A DNA stretch of 64,000 nucleotides from positions 62,001 to 126,000 of the forward strand of contig NZ_JBBKTX010000015.1 of NCBI RefSeq assembly GCF_044962685.1, in the 5' to 3' direction. Below are positions 45,468 through 53,824 of this stretch, in pieces (positions within the stretch are counted from its first letter, which is position 1; every line of letters begins with the position of its first letter). The translations under genes were made by a program, and so were the position numbers. The notes under the pieces were generated by a model that did not search any database, was not told the origin of the DNA, and saw only the letters and a list, made by a program, of their open reading frames with translations. This DNA comes from Oceanobacter antarcticus (GTDB taxonomy: Bacteria > Pseudomonadota > Gammaproteobacteria > Pseudomonadales > Oceanobacteraceae).

Positions 45468-46232
45468 TCAGAGCCAGTCGCCCAGCAGCAACTTGACGGC
45501 CACCACCAGCGTGACCCCTTCGTACAGGCGTTTGATGGTGCGATTACCCGCCTTGATCGACGAATTCGCGCCCAGATAACCACCAATAACCGAACCCAGC
45601 AACAATGCTGGCAGCCAGCTCCACTGCACCTCCGCTACCGTTCCCATGGTGATTGCCCCCGCTCCATTCCAGCCGAGACCAACCGCCACCAGCGTATGCG
45701 CCACCGCACGTTTGTATTCCAGCCCGAACCAGTACACCAGCCACAAGGTCACAAACAGGCCACTGCCCGCCGACAAGGCACCGTTCATGATGCCGATCAG
45801 CAGCAAACCCAACGCCCCCAGCACCATACCGGGGATATCGCGATGACGTAACTCCGCAGCCATGCCCAGCTGGGGTTTGAACATCGAATAAGCCGACAAC
45901 GATAACATCAGCACTGCCAGTGCGATTTCTGCCAGACGATCGGCAATGCCGAGAATCAACAGCGCACCGCCGATAACACCAGGAACACCCGCCACTACCA
46001 CCAGCGCCAGCAACCAGAGTTGAAGGTGCCCTTCCCGCAGGTGCCGACCTGTCGCCCCCACTCCCAGTGCGACCGTCGCTACCTTGTGGGTCGCCAGTGC
46101 CAGTGGAAACGGCAACCCCAGAAAGATCAGCATGGGGAGTTGAATCAAGCCTGCCCCACCACCCGCAAGCGCCGAAAACCAGTTGGCGACCACCGCCAGT
46201 ACCAGCAGAATAACGTGTTCAATATAATCCAT
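45468..46232 (-). CDS. TSUP (TauE/SafE) family membrane exporter
   Basis: 254 residues with about eight hydrophobic helices. FSALAGGGAGLIQLPMLIFL and the internal repeat LIGIMNGALSAGSGLFVTLW are the two paired TauE/SafE motifs. These proteins export small sulfur-containing or organic anions such as sulfite or sulfoacetate; the substrate here is unknown. Confidence 0.88.
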   Translation of the reverse strand: MDYIEHVILLVLAVVANWFSALAGGGAGLIQLPMLIFLGLPFPLALATHKVATVALGVGATGRHLREGHLQLWLLALVVVAGVPGVIGGALLILGIADRLAEIALAVLMLSLSAYSMFKPQLGMAAELRHRDIPGMVLGALGLLLIGIMNGALSAGSGLFVTLWLVYWFGLEYKRAVAHTLVAVGLGWNGAGAITMGTVAEVQWSWLPALLLGSVIGGYLGANSSIKAGNRTIKRLYEGVTLVVAVKLLLGDWL

Positions 46233-46257
46233 GGGTAATACACTGTTAGAGAATAAC

Positions 46258-46279
46258 GCAAATGCCTACCGGCATTTGC
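46258..46279. promoter_or_regulatory. 9-bp palindrome upstream of the glutaredoxin gene
   Basis: GCAAATGCC and GGCATTTGC flank TACC, 24 bases before the glutaredoxin ATG and between divergent genes. It could be a repressor site or a 5'-UTR hairpin. Confidence 0.4.
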
Positions 46280-46302
46280 CTTGAACAGACCAGAGGAATG
46301 TT

Positions 46303-46545
46303 ATGACATACGCGCTTTACTACTACGATAGCTGCCCGTTTTGCCAGATGGTGCTGCGCACCCTGCCGGGTTTGAATGTGGATGTTGAGAAACGCAATGT
46401 GCAGAAAAATCCGGCCTACCGGAAGCAACAACAGCAAGCCACCGGCCGCACCACGGTTCCCTGCCTGCTCATCACCAGTGAACAGGGCAAGGAAGAATGG
46501 ATGTTCGAGTCAGCCGACATTATGACTTACCTGCAGTCCCTGTAA
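46303..46545 (+). CDS. Glutaredoxin-like protein
   Basis: 80 residues with the dithiol active site CPFC in YYDSCPFCQMVLRTL, the cis-proline loop as TTVPCLLI, and a C-terminal helix. It matches small glutaredoxins / glutathione S-transferase N-terminal fold proteins. The last 26 bases overlap the end of ribE on the opposite strand. Confidence 0.85.
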   Translation: MTYALYYYDSCPFCQMVLRTLPGLNVDVEKRNVQKNPAYRKQQQQATGRTTVPCLLITSEQGKEEWMFESADIMTYLQSL

Positions 46546-47164
46546 GCTGGCTCAATACCGCTGGATCCGCCAGCATCCGGGTCACGGTATCCACCACTGC
46601 TTGGGTTTGCGGATCCACTTCCAGATTAATGGCATCCCCCACAGCGGCCGAGCCAAAGGTGGTGACCTCTCGGGTCTCTGGTATCAGATGCACCGAAAAT
46701 CGGTCGCCTGCCACTTCCGCAATGGTCAGGCTACAGCCATTCAGCGCGACATAGCCCTTATCCAGCAAGTAAGGTAACAATGCCGCCGGACGCTCAAACC
46801 AGAGCACCAGATTATTGGCCGATTCCCGCCGTTCCAGAATACGTACCTGGGCCATGACATGGCCAGACAACAAGTGGCCACCGATTTCATCACCGATACG
46901 GGCGGCACGCTCAATATTCACCTCATCTCCGGCGGTCACACTGCCAAGATTGGTAACGGCCAATGTCTGGCCAATCGCATCAAAACTGACAGCGGCACCA
47001 TCCAGTGCCCGTACCGTCAGACAAGTACCGTTTAACGCAACCGATGCACCAGTTTGCAGGCCCTGTCGTAACGCTTCCGGAAACAGCAGCGTAAACGTGG
47101 CAAAATCCTGCTGTTTATCGACCTGGGCAACGGCCAGCCGGGTTTGAACAATTCCAGTAAACAT
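46520..47164 (-). CDS. ribE: Riboflavin synthase alpha chain
   Basis: 214 residues with two homologous lumazine-binding domains. It starts MFTGIVQTRLAVAQV. The motifs VALNGTCLTVRAL (first domain) and VALNGCSLTIAEV (second) are the active-site repeats, and GGHLLSGHV is conserved. It turns two 6,7-dimethyl-8-ribityllumazines into riboflavin. It stands alone here, without ribBAH; no FMN riboswitch was seen upstream. Confidence 0.95.
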   Translation of the reverse strand: MFTGIVQTRLAVAQVDKQQDFATFTLLFPEALRQGLQTGASVALNGTCLTVRALDGAAVSFDAIGQTLAVTNLGSVTAGDEVNIERAARIGDEIGGHLLSGHVMAQVRILERRESANNLVLWFERPAALLPYLLDKGYVALNGCSLTIAEVAGDRFSVHLIPETREVTTFGSAAVGDAINLEVDPQTQAVVDTVTRMLADPAVLSQLTGTAGKS

Positions 47165-47343
47165 AAGGCTCTCCTCAAATTTGCCAGAACATTATGCACT
47201 ATACTCTGGCTTTACCGGTACGCATGCGGGTCAGCCTCTTACGCATGTAAGGGAGTAAAAAGAAACACAGCAACCATCGCACCCCTGTCATCCGCACATG
47301 TCAGGGTTAAAGAAAATGGTTTACGCCTGCACAGGGGAACGGC

Positions 47344-48504
47344 ATGAAGGTACAGAGGACTGGTCTGATATTGTCCGGCGGCGGTGCTCGGGCAGCGTAT
47401 CAGGTGGGCGTACTCAAGGCAGTACACGAAATTTTGCCCCGAGGTCACTACAACCCGTTTGATATTATTTCCGGTACATCCGCAGGCGCAATCAACGGTA
47501 TTGCACTGGCCAGTTACGCCGAAGATTATCGCCGTGGTATTCGTCACCTGGAACGCATCTGGCGTCATTTCACTTGCGACCAGATTTACCGCACCGATTT
47601 TTGGGGGATATCCCACTCCCTTGCCCGTATGAGTCGCAGCCTGATTATTGGCCGGGGCTACAAAAATGATCCGGTTTCGCTGCTCGACAATGAACCGTTA
47701 CGGGAGCTGCTCAACGAAGTCGTCAACTTCACCAGCATCCAGAAGGCCATCGATGACAACTACCTCTACGCCGTCGCCGTCAACTGCTCGGGCATCGATA
47801 GTGGTGAGTCCACCAGCTTTTTTGCAGGACACCCGGATATTCAGGACTGGCAACGCCAACGTCGTGTCGGAGTACGTACCCGCCTGAGCTGTGACCACCT
47901 GCTGGCATCATCAGCCATTCCCATGATCTTTCCCGCCGTGTTTCTCGGCGACCAGTATTATGCCGATGGCGCCGTACGACAGCTGGCCCCTATTAGCCCG
48001 GCGTTACACATGGGGGCAGAGAAAATCATGGTGATCGGCGTCAGCGCCATTGCCCACCGTAACAAGCCGGACATACCGGACGACATCTACCCCGCACCGG
48101 CCAAAATGATGGGCCATATGCTCAACGCTGCCTTTCTCGACAGCATGGAAACCGATATCGAACGTCTGTTGCGTATTAACCAGACCTTGCAACACATACC
48201 TAAATCCGTACGACAGCATTACGACATGGAACTACGGCCGGTACAGCTGCTCGATATCAGCCCCAGTGTCTCGCTCGACACACTGGCAGGAGAACACGCC
48301 CACGAGATGCCCAAGGCACTCAGAATGGTGCTCAACAGCCGCGGCAACAATCGCGGTAACGGCTCAGGTATTCTCAGTTATTTACTGTTTTCCGAGGGTT
48401 ACTGCCGACGGCTGATTCAGTTAGGATTTGACGACGCCATGACCAAGCGCGCCGACATTCGCGACTTTTTCAGAGACCACTTTGATGACAGCCAACTCAA
48501 CTGA
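47344..48504 (+). CDS. Patatin-like phospholipase
   Basis: 386 residues. The oxyanion motif is LSGGGARAAYQVGVL, the nucleophile elbow is ISGTSAGAING and the catalytic Asp is in YYADGAVRQ. This Ser-Asp dyad is complete. No signal peptide is seen, so it is likely cytoplasmic or membrane-associated. Its 3' end overlaps the sirtuin gene by 20 bases. Confidence 0.9.
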   Translation: MKVQRTGLILSGGGARAAYQVGVLKAVHEILPRGHYNPFDIISGTSAGAINGIALASYAEDYRRGIRHLERIWRHFTCDQIYRTDFWGISHSLARMSRSLIIGRGYKNDPVSLLDNEPLRELLNEVVNFTSIQKAIDDNYLYAVAVNCSGIDSGESTSFFAGHPDIQDWQRQRRVGVRTRLSCDHLLASSAIPMIFPAVFLGDQYYADGAVRQLAPISPALHMGAEKIMVIGVSAIAHRNKPDIPDDIYPAPAKMMGHMLNAAFLDSMETDIERLLRINQTLQHIPKSVRQHYDMELRPVQLLDISPSVSLDTLAGEHAHEMPKALRMVLNSRGNNRGNGSGILSYLLFSEGYCRRLIQLGFDDAMTKRADIRDFFRDHFDDSQLN

Positions 48505-49222
48505 TCGCCGGTTTGTCAACCGGCCACCACAACGTATCGTGGTACTGACCGGAGCCGGCATTTCTGCCGAATCTGGTGTCCGTACCTTTCGCGATAATGA
48601 CGGCCTGTGGGAAAACCACCGCCTGGAGGATGTCGCCACCCCCGAAGCCTTCGAACGTGACGCCGAACTGGTACAGCGCTTCTACAACGCCCGCCGGGCG
48701 CAACTGAACGAAGTACAACCAAACCTTGCCCATATCGCACTGGCCGAGTTTGAACAGCGCTATACCGGCGACTTTTTACTGGTGACCCAAAACGTTGATG
48801 ACCTCCACGAACGGGCTGGCAGCCAACACCTGTTGCATATGCATGGTGAACTGAAACGCGTACGCTGCACCCGCACCGAGCAGCTGTACGACATGGATAC
48901 CGACATCACCGCGACGACCTGCTGCGCATGCTGCAATGCTCCCAACCTGCGTCCACACATCGTCTGGTTTGGTGAGATGCCACTGTTTATGGATGATATC
49001 TTTCACGCCCTGGAGCAATGCGACCTGTTTATCAGTATCGGTACTTCCGGCCATGTCTACCCGGCGGCCGGTTTTGTCGAAGTGGCTGCCAATGCCGGAG
49101 CTCATACCATCGAAATCAACCTGGAGCCCAGCTGTATCAAGGATAATTTTGCCGAGCATCTGTATGGCAAAGCAGGGGATGTCTTGCCCGGTTATCTGCA
49201 ATCTTTGCTTGTTAATGGATAG
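48485..49222 (+). CDS. cobB: Sir2-family NAD-dependent deacylase CobB
   Basis: 245 residues. VVLTGAGISAESGVRTFRDN and LVTQNVDDLHERAGS form the NAD site, and HMHGEL carries the catalytic His. FYNARR supplies the Tyr-x-x-Arg pair that allows desuccinylation in class III sirtuins. CCACC and an earlier Cys could bind zinc. The ATG at 48485 is chosen over a TTG at 48482; either way it overlaps the patatin gene. Confidence 0.93.
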   Translation: MTANSTDRRFVNRPPQRIVVLTGAGISAESGVRTFRDNDGLWENHRLEDVATPEAFERDAELVQRFYNARRAQLNEVQPNLAHIALAEFEQRYTGDFLLVTQNVDDLHERAGSQHLLHMHGELKRVRCTRTEQLYDMDTDITATTCCACCNAPNLRPHIVWFGEMPLFMDDIFHALEQCDLFISIGTSGHVYPAAGFVEVAANAGAHTIEINLEPSCIKDNFAEHLYGKAGDVLPGYLQSLLVNG

Positions 49223-49379
49223 CAGCGACAGACCCTGACCTTGCAAGCTTCAGTCTTGTGTAAAGCCCCTGTATAGTTTACAAAATGTTAAATAATATCC
49301 ATCTTAAGGTCGGAGTGGTCGGCCTGAATGTTTATCGGATGAACGGCGGATTGTTTCTGTTTTAATTGGGAGGTGTTTC

Positions 49380-50513
49380 ATGACGATTTCAGCCTGTATT
49401 GCACTCGCTTCATCAGGATCCAACCGACTCAACAGGGTGTTACTGTGCATTCCGCTGTTCGGACTGCTGGCAGCCTGCTCTGACGGCAACAGCAGCAGTG
49501 AAAAGACTGCAACAGTCACCCGCCCCGGTGAAATTTATCAGGTCGTCAGTAGTAAAGACGCCCTGCTACGCCGTTTTCCCGGCCAGGTTGAGGCCTCAGA
49601 AGAAGTCTCTCTGGCCTTCCGGGTTCCTGGAGAGTTACTGGAACTGCCCGCCCAGGCAGGCAAACGGATCAAGGCAGGAGACGTGCTGGCACGGCTTGAC
49701 CCTGCCGATTACCAGTTGCAACTGGACGAACGTCAGGCCCGCTTCAACCTGGCTAATTCGCAGTTTGAACGTATCGAAAACCTGTTCCAGCAGCGTCAGG
49801 TATCCAAAGCCCAATACGATCAGTCCAAAGCTGAGCTGGATATCAGTAAAGCGGCTCTTGGGGCAGCCCGCAGCAATGTTGGCTACACCACACTGAAAGC
49901 ACCGTTTGCCGGAGTGATCGCCGAAGTCTATGTTGACAACCATCAGTCCATGGCAGCAGGCACGCCTTTACTGAAATTGCAGGCTCGCGGCCAGCTGGTT
50001 GTCAGTATCCAGGTGCCGGAACAGCTGATGATTCAGCTCAGCCAATCCGGCAGCAGCTACCATCCAGATGTGGCATTTGATGCCCTGCCCGGCCAACGCT
50101 TCAAGGCGACCTACAAGGAGCATAATACCCAAGCCGATCCGGCGACTGGCAGCTATCGGTTACTGGTCACCTTGCCCCAACCCGCCGATTTCAATCCACT
50201 CCCTGGTATGTCTGCCAGTGTCTACGCCGACCTGAACCAGATACTGGCCGTCAACGACAGCAATGTGCTGGTGCCCGCCCAGGCCATATTTCAGCAGGCA
50301 AAGCAGGCGACAGGCAGCAAGCAAGGCATGGTATGGCGGCTAAACGAACAGAATGCACTGGTTGCCCAGGCGGTTGAAACCGGCCGACTGACCCAGGAAG
50401 GCCTTGAAATTGTGGCTGGTCTCAACCCCGGTGACCGGATTTTGGCAGCGGGAGTGCACCAGGCCCGCGAAGGCATGGTAATCCGCCCATGGATTCAGGA
50501 ACAAGGTCTCTGA
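49380..50513 (+). CDS. RND efflux periplasmic adaptor (membrane-fusion) lipoprotein
   Basis: 377 residues. The lipobox is LLAAC near residue 37. The hairpin domain (AGKRIKAGDVLARLDPADYQ, LFQQRQVSKAQYDQSKAELD) and the barrel (APFAGVIAEVYVDNHQSM) are typical adaptor parts. It links the RND pump encoded two bases later to an outer-membrane channel, which is not in this window. GGGAGG is an excellent ribosome-binding site. Confidence 0.9.
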   Translation: MTISACIALASSGSNRLNRVLLCIPLFGLLAACSDGNSSSEKTATVTRPGEIYQVVSSKDALLRRFPGQVEASEEVSLAFRVPGELLELPAQAGKRIKAGDVLARLDPADYQLQLDERQARFNLANSQFERIENLFQQRQVSKAQYDQSKAELDISKAALGAARSNVGYTTLKAPFAGVIAEVYVDNHQSMAAGTPLLKLQARGQLVVSIQVPEQLMIQLSQSGSSYHPDVAFDALPGQRFKATYKEHNTQADPATGSYRLLVTLPQPADFNPLPGMSASVYADLNQILAVNDSNVLVPAQAIFQQAKQATGSKQGMVWRLNEQNALVAQAVETGRLTQEGLEIVAGLNPGDRILAAGVHQAREGMVIRPWIQEQGL

Positions 50514-50514
50514 C

Positions 50515-53500
50515 ATGTCGCAACCCAACACCGTCAACCAACTTAATGCTGCCACTTATTTCATCCAGCACAGTACCACCAGCTGGATGCTGGTACTGAT
50601 TCTGTTGGCAGGTGGCATCATCAGCTACCTCGGGCTTGGCCGCCTTGAAGATCCGAAGTTCACCATCAAGGAAGCCATGGTCTACACCTACTACCCAGGT
50701 GCCAGCCCCTTGCAGGTAGAGGAAGAAGTCACTGCCAGGCTTGAAGACACCATCCAGTCCTTGCCCTACATCAAACACCTGGACTCCATCTCCAAAGCCG
50801 GATTGTCACAGATACACATTCAAGTTAAATCCGAATATCAGGGCGACACTCTGCCGCAAATATGGGACGAACTGCGGCGCAAGATCCACGACAAGACCAG
50901 CTCATTACCACCAGGTTCTGCCACTCCCATCGTGCTGGATAACTTTGGTGACGTCTTTGGTGTACTGCTGGCGTTAACTGGCGACGGTTTTGATTACAGC
51001 GGATTGTTCGACTATGCCGAGTACCTCAAACGCGAACTGATGACCCTGGAAGGTGTTGCCAATATCGAGATTGCCGGAGATCAACAACAACAGGTCTTTA
51101 TTGATATTTCCCACGAACAAATGACCAACCTGGGTATTCCGCTGTCGCGTCTGTACCAGTTATTACAAACCCAGAACAGTGTCAGCAACGCCGGACACAT
51201 CCGGGTTGGCAATGAATATATTCGTATCCATCCGACTGGTGAATTCCAGAGCGTTCAGGAGCTGGGCGACCTGCTGATCAGCACACCGGGCTCCGACAAA
51301 CTGATTTATCTGCAAGACATTGCCCGTATTACGACCGGGGTTACCGAAAATCCGACCCACCTGGAGAACTATCAGGCGATACCCTCGCTACGCTTGGGTA
51401 TCGCCTTTACCGACAGTGTTAATGTCATCGAAGTCGGCGCACAGGTCCGGGCCAAACTGGCAGAACTGGATAACAACCGTCCTCTCGGCATGGCGTTGCA
51501 TACCATTTACGATCAGCCCGCTGAAGTCGATGCTTCATCGCAGAATTTTATTCTCAACCTCGCCATGGCCGTCGTCATTGTGATTGCCGTATTGCTGCTG
51601 TTTATGGGTGTCAGGGCAGGACTGATTATTGGTGCCATCCTGCTACTGACCATACTCGGCACTTTTATTGCCATGGCAACGTTTGGTATCAATCTGCATC
51701 GTATCTCCCTCGGGGCGCTGATTATTGCGTTGGGGATGCTGGTTGATAACGCACTGGTTATTACCGAAGGCATTATGGTCGGCTTGCAGCGTGGTCAGAG
51801 CCGGGTTCAGGCGGCTTTTGATATTGTAAAACAAACCCAGTGGCCATTACTGGGGGCTACCGTGATTGCCATCACCGCTTTCGCACCTATCGGACTGTCG
51901 CCGGATTCGGTGGGCGAGTTTGTCGGTTCGCTGTTTTATGTCCTGATGATTTCGCTGTTACTCAGCTGGGTAACGGCACTGACCCTGACCCCCTTCCTCT
52001 GCAATCTGTTATTTCGGGAGCAACTCAGTCACGCCAGCCCGGCTGAAAACGGCAAGACGGATTCGTCCGCCCCTTATCAAGGTGCCCTGTATAACGGTTA
52101 CCGTGCCATTCTGGCGACCATGCTGCATCATCGTGGTGTATCCATGATACTGATGGTTACCTTGATGGTGGTCGCTGTTGTCGGCTTTGGTCAGGTCAAG
52201 CGAGCGTTTTTTCCGCCATCCAATACCCCCATTTTTCTGGCGGATATCTGGTTACCGGAAGGCAGCGATATCCTTGCAACTCAGAAGCAGGCCCGCAAAC
52301 TGGAGCAATGGTTTCAGCAACAGCAAGGCGTGGAATTTACCTCGTCCACCGTTGGCCAAGGAGAAGTCCGGTTTATGCTGACGTACGCTCCAGAAAAGCA
52401 ATATGCCGCTTTTGCCCAGGTGTTGATCCGTACCGAACAACGCGAGCAGATTCCGGCGCTGATCAGCAGTGCCCAACAATACACCGCCACCGATATGCCT
52501 AACGCGTTTGTCAAATTCCAGCGGCTGCAAATTGGTTCCAGTACTCCGGCCAAGATTGAAGCCCGTTTTTCCGGCCCGGATCAAACTGAACTGCGAATGC
52601 TGGCCGAGCAGGCAGAACAGATCCTGCGCACCGACCCGGCAGCCGATAACATCCGTCACAACTGGCGCGAACGAGTGAAAGTTATTCGTCCGCATCTGCA
52701 AGAAGAGGCAGCCCGGCGAGCAGGTATTTCCAAACAGGATCTCGACGACCTGCTGCAACTGAGTTTCTCCGGCAAACAGGTCGGACTGTACCGGGAAGGC
52801 ACCCACCTAAAACCCATGGTCTTGCGTCCACCGGAACAGGAACGCCTGAACGTCAACAACCTGATGGACTTGCAAATCTGGAGTCCGGTGTTTAACCGCT
52901 ACATCCCGATTCAGCAAGTGGTCGACCGCTTTGATATTACCTTTGAAGATCCGCTGATCATGCGTCGCGACCGCAAACGTACCATCGAAGTTCTGGCCGA
53001 CCCATCCTTTGCCTCAGCCCAAACTGCCGACGAATTGTTCCAGCGGATACGCCCCCAGCTGGAAGCCATTCCACTCCCCGCCGGCTATCAACTGGAATGG
53101 GGCGGAGAGTACGAATCGTCCCGAGATGCGCAAGCCAACGTATTCGCCTCGCTGCCAATGGGCTACCTGATCATGTTTATCATCACCATACTGCTGTTTA
53201 ACGAATTACGGGCAGCGCTGGTGATCTGGGCCTGTGTACCACTGGCCATTATTGGCGTCACTGCGGGTATGTTGCTGCTCAGGGCCGAGTTTGGCTTTAT
53301 GGCGTTGCTGGGATTCCTCAGCCTATCCGGCATGATCGTCAAAAACGGCATCGTGCTGGTGGATCAGATTCAATTGGAAGACCGCAGCGGTAAAAATGGC
53401 TACGACGCTATCTTTGATGCCGCAGTCAGTCGCTTGCGCCCAGTCACCATGGCAGCGCTTACCACTATTTTGGGCATGGTGCCGCTGTTGACCGACCCCT

Positions 53501-53616
53501 TTTTCAACAGCATGGCAGTGGTCATCGCCTTTGGGCTCGGCTTCGCCACGATACTGACACTGGGCGTTGTGCCGGTATTGTACAGTTACGCTCACAGAGT
53601 GAAAATTCCAGCCTGA
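50515..53616 (+). CDS. RND-family efflux transporter
   Basis: 1033 residues with the two-fold RND layout: helix 1 near the N-terminus, a periplasmic domain, helices 2-6, a second periplasmic domain and helices 8-12. GVLLALTGDGFDYSGLFDYA and FLALLGFLSL-type motifs (FMALLGFLSLSGMIVKNGIV) are conserved. In helix 4 the usual Asp-Asp pair reads D411-N412 (LVDNALVITEG). One of the two proton-relay acids is therefore replaced, which is seen in some RND subfamilies. The Lys of helix 10 is kept (VKNG). The substrate is unknown. Confidence 0.93.
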   Translation: MSQPNTVNQLNAATYFIQHSTTSWMLVLILLAGGIISYLGLGRLEDPKFTIKEAMVYTYYPGASPLQVEEEVTARLEDTIQSLPYIKHLDSISKAGLSQIHIQVKSEYQGDTLPQIWDELRRKIHDKTSSLPPGSATPIVLDNFGDVFGVLLALTGDGFDYSGLFDYAEYLKRELMTLEGVANIEIAGDQQQQVFIDISHEQMTNLGIPLSRLYQLLQTQNSVSNAGHIRVGNEYIRIHPTGEFQSVQELGDLLISTPGSDKLIYLQDIARITTGVTENPTHLENYQAIPSLRLGIAFTDSVNVIEVGAQVRAKLAELDNNRPLGMALHTIYDQPAEVDASSQNFILNLAMAVVIVIAVLLLFMGVRAGLIIGAILLLTILGTFIAMATFGINLHRISLGALIIALGMLVDNALVITEGIMVGLQRGQSRVQAAFDIVKQTQWPLLGATVIAITAFAPIGLSPDSVGEFVGSLFYVLMISLLLSWVTALTLTPFLCNLLFREQLSHASPAENGKTDSSAPYQGALYNGYRAILATMLHHRGVSMILMVTLMVVAVVGFGQVKRAFFPPSNTPIFLADIWLPEGSDILATQKQARKLEQWFQQQQGVEFTSSTVGQGEVRFMLTYAPEKQYAAFAQVLIRTEQREQIPALISSAQQYTATDMPNAFVKFQRLQIGSSTPAKIEARFSGPDQTELRMLAEQAEQILRTDPAADNIRHNWRERVKVIRPHLQEEAARRAGISKQDLDDLLQLSFSGKQVGLYREGTHLKPMVLRPPEQERLNVNNLMDLQIWSPVFNRYIPIQQVVDRFDITFEDPLIMRRDRKRTIEVLADPSFASAQTADELFQRIRPQLEAIPLPAGYQLEWGGEYESSRDAQANVFASLPMGYLIMFIITILLFNELRAALVIWACVPLAIIGVTAGMLLLRAEFGFMALLGFLSLSGMIVKNGIVLVDQIQLEDRSGKNGYDAIFDAAVSRLRPVTMAALTTILGMVPLLTDPFFNSMAVVIAFGLGFATILTLGVVPVLYSYAHRVKIPA

Positions 53617-53824
53617 GCGGATGGCAAACGACCCCTGCTTGTCGCTCAAATGCAATACGGGTTCCTACCAACCGGAACCCGCGTTCGCGCCTCCGTTAAC
53701 AAACCGGCTAGTGTCCCCTAACAGCCGACTCTGCCAATACAAACCATTGTCATCCTTGTGCAACACCCCTGACATTTAAGTTCCACATTATGTTGCCTCC
53801 AAAACAACAAGGTGAGATGGAACG

